A DNA stretch of 64,000 nucleotides from Streptomyces sp. SW4 (lineage in GTDB: Bacteria > Actinomycetota > Actinomycetes > Streptomycetales > Streptomycetaceae): contig QKWM01000004.1 in the NCBI GenBank assembly GCA_003248315.1, forward strand, positions 930,001-994,000, in the 5' to 3' direction. Within the stretch, counting starts at the first letter, position 1. Every line of letters begins with the position of its first letter. The notes below the pieces were generated by a model. That model worked only from the letters and a program-made list of their open reading frames with translations, was not told where the DNA came from and made no database searches. The position numbers and the translations under genes were made by a program. Below, one piece after another: positions 28,694 to 40,611 of the stretch.

Positions 28694-29356
28694 CTAGGTC
28701 GGTCTACTCGGGGTTTCGTCGAGCGCGTGGCCGACGAGAGCCAGGAGGGTCTCGATCACGGAGATCCGGCGGCGCGCATCCATGATCATTACAGGTATGT
28801 GCTTCGGGATCGTCAACGCCTCCCGCACATCCTCCGGCTCGAACAGCTCGCTGCCGTCGAAGTGGTTCACCGCCACGACGTACGGCAGTCCGCAGCTCTC
28901 GAAGTAGTCCAGCGCCGGGAAGCAGTCCTTCAGCCGGCGCGTGTCGGCCATGACGACGGCACCGATCGCGCCGCGCACCAGGTCGTCCCACATGAACCAG
29001 AACCGCTGCTGGCCCGGCGTGCCGAACAGGTAGAGCACCAGGTCGTCGTCGAGCGTGATGCGGCCGAAGTCCATGGCCACGGTGGTGGTGAGCTTGTCCG
29101 GCGTGCCGGTGAGGTCGTCGGTCTCCTCGCTCGCCTCGGTCATCAGCGCCTCGGTCTGCAGGGGCGTGATCTCCGAGACGGAGGTGACCAGCGTGGTCTT
29201 GCCGACGCCGAAGCCGCCCGCCACCACGATCTTCGTGGCGATCGGGGCGCGGGTGCGGTCCGTCTGCCAGGGCTGTGACGGCTCGTCGGTGTCGACGAGC
29301 GGGAATCCGCCGTGGGAGGCGGCGTAGGAGGCGGCGTCAGAGACGACGGAGTCCAC
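28694..29356 (-). CDS. Conservon GTPase (CvnD type)
   Basis: 220 residues. The P-loop is GGFGVGKTT, switch-II region LFGTPGQQRFWFMWDD, and base recognition NHFDGS replaces the usual NKxD. These are the traits of the MglA-like conservon ATP/GTP-binding proteins of Streptomyces. They act with the roadblock protein at the membrane, in a manner compared to heterotrimeric G-protein signalling. The start overlaps the end of the DUF742 gene by 20 bp. Confidence 0.92.
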   Translation of the reverse strand: MDSVVSDAASYAASHGGFPLVDTDEPSQPWQTDRTRAPIATKIVVAGGFGVGKTTLVTSVSEITPLQTEALMTEASEETDDLTGTPDKLTTTVAMDFGRITLDDDLVLYLFGTPGQQRFWFMWDDLVRGAIGAVVMADTRRLKDCFPALDYFESCGLPYVVAVNHFDGSELFEPEDVREALTIPKHIPVMIMDARRRISVIETLLALVGHALDETPSRPT

Positions 29357-29753
29357 TCAGCACCCTTTCCAGCAGCGCGCGGTCCGGACGGCCGGTTCCG
29401 TGGCCGGTTCCGGTGCCGTACACACGGATCTTTCCCTGGTCCGCGAGGTCGCTCAGGAGCACGCGGACCACGCCGAGCGGCATCTTCAGCAGCGCGGCGA
29501 TCTCGGCCACCGTACGCATCCGGCGGCACAGTTCGACGATGGCCCGCATCTCCGGCATCACCCGGCTCAGCGGTGCGCTCGTCAGTTCCTTGCGCTCGTC
29601 GGCGGCCTCGATCGCGGCGGTGGCCGCCACGAACGTCTCCACCAGGAGCACGTGGCCGAAGCGGGTCCGGCCTCCGGTGAGCGAGTACGGGCGCACCCGC
29701 GCGGGTTTGCGGTCGGCGCCGCGCACCGGAAGGGTCTTCCTGGGGCTACTCAT
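29337..29753 (-). CDS. Conservon DUF742 protein (CvnC type)
   Basis: 138 residues. The DUF742 signature is VRPYSLTGGRTRFGHVLLVET at the N-terminus and a winged-helix-like MRTVAEIAALLKMPLGVVRVLL, followed by GKIRVYGTG. Its ATG overlaps the roadblock stop as ATGA, implying translational coupling. In conservons it bridges the sensor kinase and GTPase; the biochemical role is unresolved. Confidence 0.9.
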   Translation of the reverse strand: MSSPRKTLPVRGADRKPARVRPYSLTGGRTRFGHVLLVETFVAATAAIEAADERKELTSAPLSRVMPEMRAIVELCRRMRTVAEIAALLKMPLGVVRVLLSDLADQGKIRVYGTGTGHGTGRPDRALLERVLSGLRRL

Positions 29754-30289
29754 CGGGCACTCCCCGTCGACTGGGACTCCAGGGACTTGCGGAGCTCGCT
29801 GCGCAGCTCCGGGGTCAGCACATGGCCGGCCCGGCCCACGAACAGCGCCATGTGGTACGCCACGACGCTCATGTCGCACTCCGCGGAGCCGTGCACGCCG
29901 AGCAGCGACCCGTCGCTGATCGACATGACGAACAGGCTGCCCTCGTCCATCGCGACCATCGTGTGCTTCACGGCGCCGGAGTCCATGAGCTTGGCGGCGC
30001 CGATGGTCAGGCTGCCGATGCCGGACACGATGGTGGCGAGGTCGGCGGAGGAGCCGCGCGGGCCGGCGCGCCGCTCGTCCGCCGGCCGGCGCGCCGCCTG
30101 CTCCGGGGCGTCCCCGCGCGGCGTCGTCCGGGCGTCGGCGATGTCCTGGTCGGAGGAGAGGAGCAGCAGACCGTCGGAGGAGACGACCGCGACGGAGAGG
30201 ATGCCGGGCACCTCCTCGACGAGGTTGGTCAGGAGCCAATGGAGATTGCGGGCTTCACTGCTCAGTCCGAAGGTACTGGGCGCGGTCAA
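29750..30289 (-). CDS. Roadblock/LC7 protein (CvnB type)
   Basis: 179 residues from TTG 30289, chosen because GAGGAGG lies 7 bases upstream and the roadblock fold starts at once (LSSEARNLHWLLTNLVEEVPGILSVAVVSSDGLLLL). An Arg/Ala-rich insert (about residues 55-75) precedes ADLATIVSGIGSLTIGAAKLM. The family activates the conservon GTPase. The start lies inside the repaired end of the kinase gene (35-bp overlap). Confidence 0.88.
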   Translation of the reverse strand: MTAPSTFGLSSEARNLHWLLTNLVEEVPGILSVAVVSSDGLLLLSSDQDIADARTTPRGDAPEQAARRPADERRAGPRGSSADLATIVSGIGSLTIGAAKLMDSGAVKHTMVAMDEGSLFVMSISDGSLLGVHGSAECDMSVVAYHMALFVGRAGHVLTPELRSELRKSLESQSTGSAR

Positions 30290-33200
30290 CTGCTTGCCTC
30301 CTCGACAGTGCCCCCGTGGCTTCTTCGGTTGTGCCTGCTGTGGTGCCGGTGTCCGCGGCGGTGGTGCCGGTGCCCGCGGAGGTGGCGCCGGGGCCCGTGT
30401 CCGCGGCGGTGTCCGGCCTGCGGTGTCCGGCGGTGCGTTCGGCGATCTCCGCCTCGACGTCCCGGTATCCGGCCCGGGCCCCCCGGTGGAACCCGCCCAG
30501 GCGCCGGCGCAGCGCCTCGGCGTCGACGGAACCCGTGCGGGCGCGGGCGCCGCCGCGGGCGCGCTGATCCTGGGCGTGCGCTTGGGCAGCCCCTTGTCGG
30601 TGACGAGCTCCTCGGGTTCGTCGGGGACGCGGGCGTGCGCGGGCTCGGCCTCGGCACCCGCGGGCGTGTCGGCTGCGGCGGCCGTTCCGGCACCGGTGGC
30701 CGCGTCGGCGCCGGTGGTCGTTCCGGCGCCTGTGGTCGTTCCGGCGTCGGTGGTCGTCCGGGCGTCGGCGGGCGCCTCCGCGTCGGCCGGCGGTTCGCCG
30801 GCGGTGCGGGTCCCGGCGCCGGCCTGGGGCTCGGTGTCCGCGTCGGCGCCGGCGCGGCGGCCGGCGTCGGTGTCCGGGCCGGTTCCGGCCTCGGTCGCGG
30901 ACGTGCTCTCGCGGTCCGGCGCGGGGGCCTGGGCCGGGATGAGCAGCTCCATCGTCGTCTCGGAAGGGCTCTCCGAGGTGCCGGCCGGCTCCTCCGGCCC
31001 GCCCTCCGGCCGCGGCTCCCCCTCGGGGTCGGTCCCGGACGGCGCCTCGGCGGCGGGCTCCTCGGCGGACTCCTCGACGGCGGGCGTCCCGGCGGCGGGC
31101 TCCTCGGCCCCGGCCTGTCCGGCGACGGCCTCCGGGTCCCCGGCCGGCGGGGTCGTCGCCGCCGCGTTCTCCTCCGACCGCCGTACGGCCCGCTCCGCCA
31201 GGGACACCAGCGGGTCGCCGCCCTCCGAGCGCCCGTGCAGGACGTTGGAGTTGGCCTCCGCGTCGGCGCCCGGCAGGGAGAAGGTCCCGGTGGCCTCGGA
31301 GACCGGCGCCGACGGGGCCACCGCCGCGGGCGGCGCGGCGGTGAGGAGCGTCTTGGGCAGCACCACGACGGCGGCGACCCCGCCCTGCTTCTGCTCGCGC
31401 AGCTGCACGCGCGCGCCGTGCCGGTGGGCGAGGCGGGCCACGACGTACAGGCCGAGCCCGAGACCGTCCTCGCCCTCCTGGTCGTAGGGCGCTTCCGGGT
31501 CGACGTCGGCGAGCCGGGCGTTGAGCCGCTGGAGCCGCTCGTCCTCCATGCCGATGCCCTCGTCCTGGACGGAGAGCATGACCTCGCCGTTCTCCAGCAG
31601 CCAGCCGGAGACCTCGACGGGGACGTCGGGCGGGGAGAACGAGGTGGCGTTCTCCATCAGCTCGGCCAGCAGGTGGGAGAGGTCGTCGGCGGCGAATCCG
31701 GCGATGTGCGCGTGCGGCGGCAGCGCGGCGATACGGACCCGCTCGTACCGCTCGATCTCGCTGACCGCGGCCCGCACGACGTCGACCAGCGGCACCGGCC
31801 CGGCGCTGTGCTGGACGTGCTCCGTGCCGGCGAGGACCAGCAGGTTCTCGCTGTGCCGGCGCATGACCGTGGCGAAGTGGTCGAGCTTGAACAGGGTGGA
31901 CAGGCGGTCCGGGTCCTGCTCACGCTCCTCCAGGCTCTCGATCACGGCGAGCTGACGCTCCACCAGACCGAGGGTGCGCAGGGCGAGGTTGACGAACGTG
32001 CTGCCGATGCTCTTGCGCATCACCTGCAGCTGCGCGGCGGACTCGGCCAGCTCGGCCCGCAGCTCCTCACGGGCGTCGGCCATCTTCTGCCGCTGGGCGA
32101 CCAGGTGCTTGCGGTCCGCCTCCAGCGTGGTGACCCGCTCGGCCAGGGCGGCGGCCTGCGCGTGCAGGGCGTTGACGGACCGCACGGCCTGGGCGAACTC
32201 GTCGTTGCGGCCGGTGAAGGAGATCGGCTCCTGCGCCGCCGGGTTCTCCGCCTCGGCCAGCCGGGCGGTGCCGCGGCGCAGCACCGACAGCGGGCGGGTG
32301 AGGGTGCGGGCCAGGGCGGTGGCGACGCCGACGGCGAGCAGCAGCAGGGCGCCGAGGACGGCGATGCGGATCTCCAGCGCGGTGACGTCGTCGTCGCGGA
32401 GCTGCTCCAGGGCCTCGGTGCGGCGCTCGTAGAGCGCGGACTCGGCGCCGCGCATGGCCTCGACGCGGGCGGAGAGCGCGGCCTCCAGCCGCTTGACGCT
32501 GGTGCCGAGGTCGTCGTCGGACAGGGTCGGCTGGTCGGTGAGCGCGGCGAGGTACTTCTCGGCCGCGTCCACCTCGGGTCCGGTGACCGTCGCGTCGTAG
32601 CTCTCCCGGGCCCGCTCGGGGGCGCCGTCGCGGAAGTCGGCGAGAGCGGCGTCGGAGCGCACCCGGGCCTGCTGCGCGGCGGCGGCCAGGGCGTCGCGCT
32701 GCTTGCCGTCGGCGCCCGAGGAGGTGCTGGTCTCGGTCGGCAGGCCGGTGACCGGGTCGATGACGGTCTGCGTGCTGCGCGGCACGTTCAGCGCCGCGAG
32801 CAGCAGACCGCGGGCGGCGGCGGCCTGCTGCACGGCCGTGTCCAGTTCGGCCAGCGCGTGGTCGCCGGAACCGGCCCGGGGCGGCATCTGTTCGGCCAGC
32901 CGCTCGGCGACCGCGTGGAGTTCGGCGATGGCCTCGGAGTACGCCTGGTGCGCTTCGAGCGCGGTGCTCTTGCCGGTGAGCGCGGCGCGGCGCAGGGCGG
33001 CGATGGCGTCGAGGTCCTCGCGCAGCGAGGCGGGGATGTCGCTGTCGGCGCGCAGCTCCTCCACCTGCCGGTCCACACGGGCGCTGCGCTGCTCGGAGGG
33101 CGCCTTGGACTCGGGGCGGCCGGCGGCGATGTACGGCGTGACCTCGTCGCGCTCGTCGGCCAGGGAGTGCGCGAGCGTGAGCGCGCCCTGGGTCTGCTCG

Positions 33201-33453
33201 GCCAGCGTCACCAGTTCCTGGGAGTCGTGGAGTTGCCCGGAGGCGGCGACCACCGACGGGGCGCCGGCCCCGGCGACGGCGGCGGCCACGACCGCGACGG
33301 CCAGGATGAGGCGGTTGCGCACATGGGTCGGCCGGCCCCTGCCGACGGGAGTGCCGGGGGCCTCGGAGGTGCCGGGGGTGCCGGGAGTGCCCCGGCGGGA
33401 GCCTTCTGCTTGCCTGTGCGACGAGGCCGCGTCTTCTGCACCGGTTCTCGCAT
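30255..33453 (-). CDS. Conservon nitrate-sensing-type histidine kinase (CvnA type; two probable frame breaks)
   Basis: Roughly 1,065 residues. Order: short basic N-terminus, TM1 (LILAVAVVAAAVAGAGAPSVV), NIT extracytoplasmic sensor (LAHSLADERDEVTPYIAAGR), TM2 (IRIAVLGALLLLAVGVATAL), HAMP, a long linker, HATPase (LLAELMENATSFSPPDVPVEV, QDEGIGMEDERL, GLGLYVVARLA) and an acidic disordered tail of about 300 residues. A break near 30540 is likely: repair restores the conserved VDAEALRRRLGGF end and a stop at 30255, whereas the unrepaired frame runs straight into the roadblock gene. A second break near 33345 links VQKTRPRRTGKQK to THVRNRL; the start (ATG 33453 or GTG 33441) is uncertain. Confidence 0.82.
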
Positions 33454-33850
33454 TCCTGAACTCGTGTACCCGTGGGCCCGGGTGGCGCGCCGTCAACCGA
33501 GCGGCTGGTGCGTACACCCTCCCCAAGCTCTCGGCAGGAGCGGGGCGGCCCCCACCGGTCCCCGACCCTCCCAGTGCCGGTGGGCGGTGCACACGCATCG
33601 CCTGACCCGCCACTCGAAGGAGTGAACATCGGACGGGAGTTGGGGGGCAAGTTCCCGTGGCGCATGCGACGGGCCCCGGCGGCGCGCCGGTTGGACGTGC
33701 GCGGCGGGCGGTGGCAGTATTTGCCGCCCCTCCTCGCCGGAGCACTGCATTCCAGCCCAAATCCGGCGTCTGACCTGCACACCTACGGGGATGGCGGGAT
33801 GCCGGCCGGCCTTTCGGCGCCCGTGTGAAGGGCTCGTGCAGACTGGCCTG
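33454..33850. other. Divergent intergenic region between conservon and PP2C-like gene
   Basis: About 400 bp that should contain the conservon promoter (minus) and the PP2C-like promoter (plus). I find no hexamer pair I would defend. A plus-strand frame preceded by GAAGGAG near 33615 lacks a correctly placed start and is not called. Confidence 0.4.
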
Positions 33851-34641
33851 ATGCGTACGGAACTCATCTCGCTACCCGGCGACGCCGAATGGCCCAACGA
33901 GGACTTCGCGAGCGTCGGACTTCCGGCCTCCGGACAGGGTGGTTCGCTCGTCGTGCTGGACGGGGTGACGCCGCCGAAGAACGGGACGGGCTGTCTGCAT
34001 TCCGTCCCCTGGTTCACGGCGCGCCTCGGCGGCGCGCTGACCGAACTGACCGTTTCACTCCCGGATGTTCCCCTCGCCGAGGCCCTCTCCCGTGCCATCG
34101 CGCGTACCGCCGAAGCCCACGCCGCAACCTGTGACCTTTCTCACCCCCGGACTCCTCAGGCGACGGTCGTTCTGGCGCGTTGGTCCCCCGGACGGTGGAG
34201 TACCTGGTCCTGTCCGACTCGGCCCTGCTGGTGGAGTCGGGCGACGGCGGGGTCACGGCGGTCCTGGACGACCGGCTGGCCCGGCTGCCGCGCTCGGCGC
34301 TGGCCACGGACGCGCTGATCGACGCGACGCTGCGCAACAAGGAGGGCGGCTTCTTCACGGCGGCGGCCGATCCCGCGGTCGCGTCCCGGGCGGTGACCGG
34401 GGAGCTGCCGCGCGCGCAGGTGCGGTCGCTGCTCGCCCTGACGGACGGGGCCGGACGCTGGGTGGAGCGGTTCCGCGAGGGCGACTGGGCGGACTGCCTC
34501 GGGCTCGTCCGCAAGGAGGGGGCGCAGGCCCTGGTGGACCGGGTCCGGGCGCTGGAGCGGGCGGACGCGGAGGCGGGGCGGCCGGTGCTGGGGGGTGGCA
34601 AGACCCACGACGACGCGACGGCGGTCTACGCGGAACTGTGA
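33851..34641 (+). CDS. PP2C-like protein phosphatase domain protein (one frame break)
   Basis: About 263 residues after repair near 34183. PP2C-like elements are PNEDFASVG near the start, SLVVLDGVTPP (metal-site Asp region), TVVLARW then YLVLSDSALLV, and DDRLARLP later. Several metal-binding aspartates of classical PP2C are not obvious, so activity is uncertain. ATG 33851 precedes the conserved start. It ends at the dispersed palindromic element, a likely terminator. Confidence 0.65.
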
Positions 34642-34652
34642 CCGCCCCTGGC

Positions 34653-34790
34653 GGGCTGCCGCCCCCAGACCCCCGCTTCGGCCTGAACGGCCTCGTCCTC
34701 AAACGCCGGACGGGCTGGCAAGTCAGCCCCTCCGGCGTTTGAGGAGCGGGGGTCCGGGGCGGAGCCCCCGGGTCGGGACGGGAAGGGGCG
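34653..34790. repeat. Dispersed palindromic element, copy B
   Basis: The left 65 bp (34653-34717) are the exact reverse complement of 20466-20530. Within this copy, TCCTCAAACGCCGGACGGGC (from 34697) and its near-complement ending at 34744 form a long hairpin with only a few unpaired central bases. It lies 12 bp after the PP2C-like stop and could terminate both that gene and the opposing MarR gene. Confidence 0.85.
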
Positions 34791-34827
34791 GCGGGGGCGA
34801 AACACCGCCCGGCCCCTCCCCCACCGC

Positions 34828-35322
34828 TCACTTCTCCATCCCCCGGTTCAGCTCGTGCAGCAGACGCGCCAACTCCGCGACCGCCTCGGGATCCCAGTCG
34901 GCGAGCCGCCGGGCATACCGCGCGCGCCGCGCCTCCCGCACCCGCCCGACCCGCTCACGCCCCTCCGGCGTGAGGGTGATCAGCCAGGCCCGCCCGTCGG
35001 CGGGATCGGGCTCCCGGGTGACGAGCCCGAGGTCCTCCAGGGCACGCAGCTGACGCGACATCGTCGCCTTGCCGACGCCGACGAAGGCGGCGAGCTCGGT
35101 GGCCCGCTGGCTGCCGCACTCCCCGAGCCGCACCAGCAGTCCGTACGCCGACGACTCCAGGTCCGGGTGGACCTCCCGCGCCATCTCGCCCTGGTTGGCC
35201 CGCGCCCGGCGCAGCAGCACCGTCAACTCGCGCTCGAGCGCGAGGAATTCGGGCTGGTCCACACCACTCGCGGACAGCTCGGGTTCGGCCCGGCGTCCGC
35301 CGCCGTTTCCCTCTTCGTGCAC
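34828..35322 (-). CDS. MarR-family transcriptional regulator
   Basis: 164 residues from GTG 35322, which has AGGGG at 5-base spacing; a longer GTG start at 35367 is possible. The winged helix includes ESSAYGLLVRLGECGSQRATELAAFVGVGKATMSRQLRALEDLGLV and a wing DPADGRAWLITLTPEG. The protein ends LLHELNRGMEK. It is divergent from the GH25 gene across about 225 bp that contain a CTACG-TG-CGTAG palindrome. Autoregulation there is plausible but unproven. Confidence 0.85.
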   Translation of the reverse strand: MHEEGNGGGRRAEPELSASGVDQPEFLALERELTVLLRRARANQGEMAREVHPDLESSAYGLLVRLGECGSQRATELAAFVGVGKATMSRQLRALEDLGLVTREPDPADGRAWLITLTPEGRERVGRVREARRARYARRLADWDPEAVAELARLLHELNRGMEK

Positions 35323-35449
35323 GTCAGCCCCTGCCTCGGTTTTCCCGTTCCTGAAAGTTTCCGCCACCCACCGTCATCGCCGCAGCTCGGCAAGTATTTC
35401 GCAGGCTTAGACCAACGGCAGCTCCCGGTCCCCCTTCCCAGCGGGTTGT

Positions 35450-35461
35450 CTACGTGCGTAG
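35450..35461. promoter_or_regulatory. Palindrome in the MarR/GH25 intergenic region, candidate MarR operator
   Basis: CTACG-TG-CGTAG is a perfect 5-bp inverted repeat between the divergent MarR and GH25 genes. A second hairpin, CCACGAC-N4-GTCGTGG (35490-35507), lies 30 bp further. MarR proteins typically bind 12-20 bp palindromes in such positions. Which repeat is used, if either, is unknown. Confidence 0.35.
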
Positions 35462-35546
35462 CTTCTTGAGCAGGCAAGTACTGGCATGCCCACGACACTC
35501 GTCGTGGTTTCCCCTGCTTTCCCCACGAAGCCTTCGGAGGCACGTC

Positions 35547-36375
35547 ATGCCCGTGCACAGACCCGGCTCCATCCACCCCGCCCGCTCACGCGCCCTCGCG
35601 GCGGCCGTCGCCGTCCTGCTCGCCGCCCTCGCCCTCGCCCTGCCCGGCTCGGCCCGCGCCGCCGACATCCCGCCGCGCGGTTCCGCCCACATGGGCATGG
35701 GCGTCCTGGAACACGACGGGCGCCACGGCACTCCCGTCCCCGGCGACGCCACCCAGACCGAGGGGTGGACGTCTCCAGCCACCAGGGCAACGTCGCCTGG
35801 ACGAACCTCTGGAACAGCGGCGTCAAGTGGGCCTACGTCAAGGCCACCGAGGGGACGTACTACCGCAACCCCTACTTCGCCCAGCAGTACAACGGCTCGT
35901 ACAACGTCGGCATGATCCGCGGCGCCTACCACTTCGCCACCCCGGACACCACGACCGGCGCCGCCCAGGCGAACTACTTCGTCGACAACGGCGGCGGCTG
36001 GTCCCGCGACGGCAAGACGCTGCCCGGCGCGCTGGACATCGAGTGGAACCCGTACGGGGCCACCTGCTACGGCAAGACGCAGAGCCAGATGGTCTCCTGG
36101 ATCCGCGACTTCCTGAACACGTACAAGGCCCGCACGGGCCGGGACGCCGTGATCTACACGGCCACCAGCTGGTGGACCCAGTGCACCGGCAACTACAGCG
36201 GCTTCGCGGCGAACAACCCGCTGTGGATCGCCCGGTACGCCTCGACGGTGGGCACGCTGCCGGCCGGCTGGCCGTACTACACGATGTGGCAGTACACCTC
36301 GTCCGGGCCGATCGTGGGCGACCACAACCGGTTCAACGGGCCCTGGACCGGGTCCGCGCCCTGGCCCTCGGCTGA
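35547..36375 (+). CDS. Secreted GH25 (Chalaropsis-type) lysozyme (two frame breaks)
   Basis: About 276 residues. The signal peptide is ALAAAVAVLLAALALALPGSARA. The GH25 barrel begins VDVSSHQGNVAW (catalytic Asp) after a break near 35762, and continues AYVKATEGTYYRNPYF, GAYHFATPD and ALDIEWNPYG (catalytic acidic pair). A second break near 36341 restores the typical end GDHNRFNGALDRVRALALG. It hydrolyses the beta-1,4 bond of peptidoglycan with N,6-O-diacetylmuramidase-like activity. ATG 35547 follows GGAGG. Confidence 0.88.
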
Positions 36376-36474
36376 CACCCCGCTCCGCACCCGGCATCCC
36401 GGCCCCCGGCCGGCGCACGGGCGGGCCCGGGCCTCCCTCACGGGACCCGGGCCCGCCGCGTCCGGCCACCTCCG

Positions 36475-38898
<2,424 letters not shown>

Positions 38899-38920
38899 GA
38901 TCTCCCCTTCGGCAGTCAAG

Positions 38921-38939
38921 TTGAGTTATGCAGACTCAA
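38921..38939. promoter_or_regulatory. HAIR operator (HspR-associated inverted repeat) of lon
   Basis: TTGAGT-N7-ACTCAA matches the core of the known HAIR consensus CTTGAGT-N7-ACTCAAG exactly in both arms. HspR binding to HAIR represses dnaK, clpB and lon in Streptomyces, with release on heat shock. The site lies just upstream of the lon start codon. Confidence 0.9.
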
Positions 38940-39074
38940 TGCTCCGGAGTCGAGGAATGTTCCCCCACCCTTGTTCGCTCTGGGCGATCACGCCTGTCGG
39001 GCCGCCCGATCACCGCCGTAGGGTGAGCGACGTAATAGACGTCTGCGGTTCGCAGGTATTACCGGGGGTGGGTT

Positions 39075-39731
39075 TTGGACGGGATCGTCAGGGACTGGGT
39101 GGACGGCTGGGTCGTCTCCCGCATGGCCGCCCCGCCCGTGATCGAGCCATGGGGCTGCACGGTCGACGTCGGCCTGGAGCACCACGTCACCCGGCATGTG
39201 TTCGGGGCGACCGGCGACGCCGTGGACCTGGCGGACGTGCGCAAGGTCGCGGACGCGGTGACCGGCGCGGGCGTCTGGCTGAAGGTCTTCCGGGACCCGG
39301 ACGCGGTCGCCCCCGCGCTCGGCCCGGACTGGTGGATCGACCCCGAGCCCGGCTACCTCATGACGGCCCCGCTCACCGCAGCCCCGGACGGACCCGGCCT
39401 GCCCGAGGGATACCGCGCGCGGGTGTGGAGCCGGGGCGGTGTCGTACGGGTGGCCGTCGCGGCGCCCGACGGCTCCTGGGCCGCCCGCGGGCAGATCGCC
39501 CCGACCGGTGCCACCGCGGTCGCCGACCAGATCGAGACGGCCGCCGCGCACCGCCGCCGCGGCCTCGGCGCCTTCGTCATGCGCACGTTGCACCGGGCCG
39601 CCGTGGAACAGGGCGCCGAGACGGGGGTGCTGGCGGGGACGGCGGACGGGCGGGCGCTGTACGAGACGCTGGGCTGGGAGGTGCGCGCCCCGCTCACCAG
39701 CGCGAGGCGCACCCCGCGCAGTGCGCCGTGA
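39075..39731 (+). CDS. GNAT-family acetyltransferase
   Basis: 218 residues from TTG 39075. The C-terminal GNAT core is visible: AARGQIAPTGATAVADQIETAAAHRRRGLGAFVMRTL, with RRRGLG as the acetyl-CoA pyrophosphate loop, and GRALYETLGWEV as the final strand. The N-terminal 90 residues resemble a degenerate second GNAT-like half. The substrate is unknown. It is divergent from lon. Confidence 0.8.
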   Translation: MDGIVRDWVDGWVVSRMAAPPVIEPWGCTVDVGLEHHVTRHVFGATGDAVDLADVRKVADAVTGAGVWLKVFRDPDAVAPALGPDWWIDPEPGYLMTAPLTAAPDGPGLPEGYRARVWSRGGVVRVAVAAPDGSWAARGQIAPTGATAVADQIETAAAHRRRGLGAFVMRTLHRAAVEQGAETGVLAGTADGRALYETLGWEVRAPLTSARRTPRSAP

Positions 39732-39801
39732 AGTACTCCTGGCGCCACCCGGAGTTCGCCGTTCGGGCACCGGACGGCCACCGGAGTGCCAGGATGGCGG
39801 A

Positions 39802-40487
39802 ATGTCCCTCACGTACGACATCCCCGAAGTCCTGGACCGTCGTGAAGGCCCCTACGGCGAGGTCGTGCTGCGCCGGCACGGCCGTCTGCTGCAGATCATC
39901 GCCAACGGCTGCTTCCTGATGGACACCTCCGACGGCCGCTCCGAACGCCGGCTCGTCGACGCGGCGCTCACCGCCCTGGACGCCTCCGGCGGGCGGCCGG
40001 CGCCGCACGTGCTGATCGGCGGTCTCGGCGTCGGCTTCTCCCTGGCGCATGCAGCCGCGAATTCCCGCTGGGGCCGCATCACGGTCGTGGAGCGGGAGCC
40101 GGCCGTCGTCGACTGGCACCGCAGCGGCCCGCTGTCCGAGCTGACCCGCGAGGCCCTCGCCGACCCCGCACCCAGATCGTGCAGGCGGATCTGACGGAGT
40201 ACGTCAATGAGACTTCCGCCACGTACGACGCCCTGTGCCTCGACATCGACAACGGCCCCGGCTGGACCGTCACCGAGGACAACGGCGCCCTGTACGCACC
40301 CGCCGGACTGGCCGCCTGCGCACGGGTGTTGAACCCCGGCGGCGTGCTCGCCGTGTGGTCCGCACAGCCGTCTCCGGAATTCGAAGAAACCTTGCGTAAT
40401 GCCGGGTTCCAGCAGGTGCGTACCGAAGAGATCCCCGTTGCCCGGGGCGTTCCGGACGTCGTGCATCTCGGCATCGGACCTGGATAG
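39802..40487 (+). CDS. Spermidine-synthase-like methyltransferase-fold protein (one frame break)
   Basis: About 228 residues after restoring a C near 40168. The Rossmann core shows HVLIGGLGVGFSLAHA (motif I), ITVVEREPAVVDWH (motif II acidic end) and YDALCLDIDNGPGWTV, followed by GLAACARVLNPGGVLAVWSA. This matches SpeE-like proteins, but the polyamine-synthase gatekeeping residues are not evident. The true substrate is unknown. Confidence 0.75.
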
Positions 40488-40611
40488 CAAAGGCCCGGCG
40501 GGTCCCCGTACGCTGCTTCCCTGACGCGGTCATTCAAGCGTCAATCGCAGTCATGCGCAGACGAGGGATCACCCCACTGATTCCGGCACAGCACACCTTC
40601 AGGGGCGGGCG

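Noticed and set aside
29750..33760. A single 1,336-codon minus-strand frame joining the conservon kinase and roadblock protein
   Set aside because: The roadblock gene has its own start with GAGGAGG, and a one-base repair near 30540 restores the usual kinase end VDAEALRRRLGGF and a stop at 30255. A fusion is therefore unlikely.
33615..33828. Plus-strand frame after GAAGGAG upstream of the PP2C-like gene
   Set aside because: No start codon has correct spacing, and the Arg/Pro-rich sequence resembles no protein.
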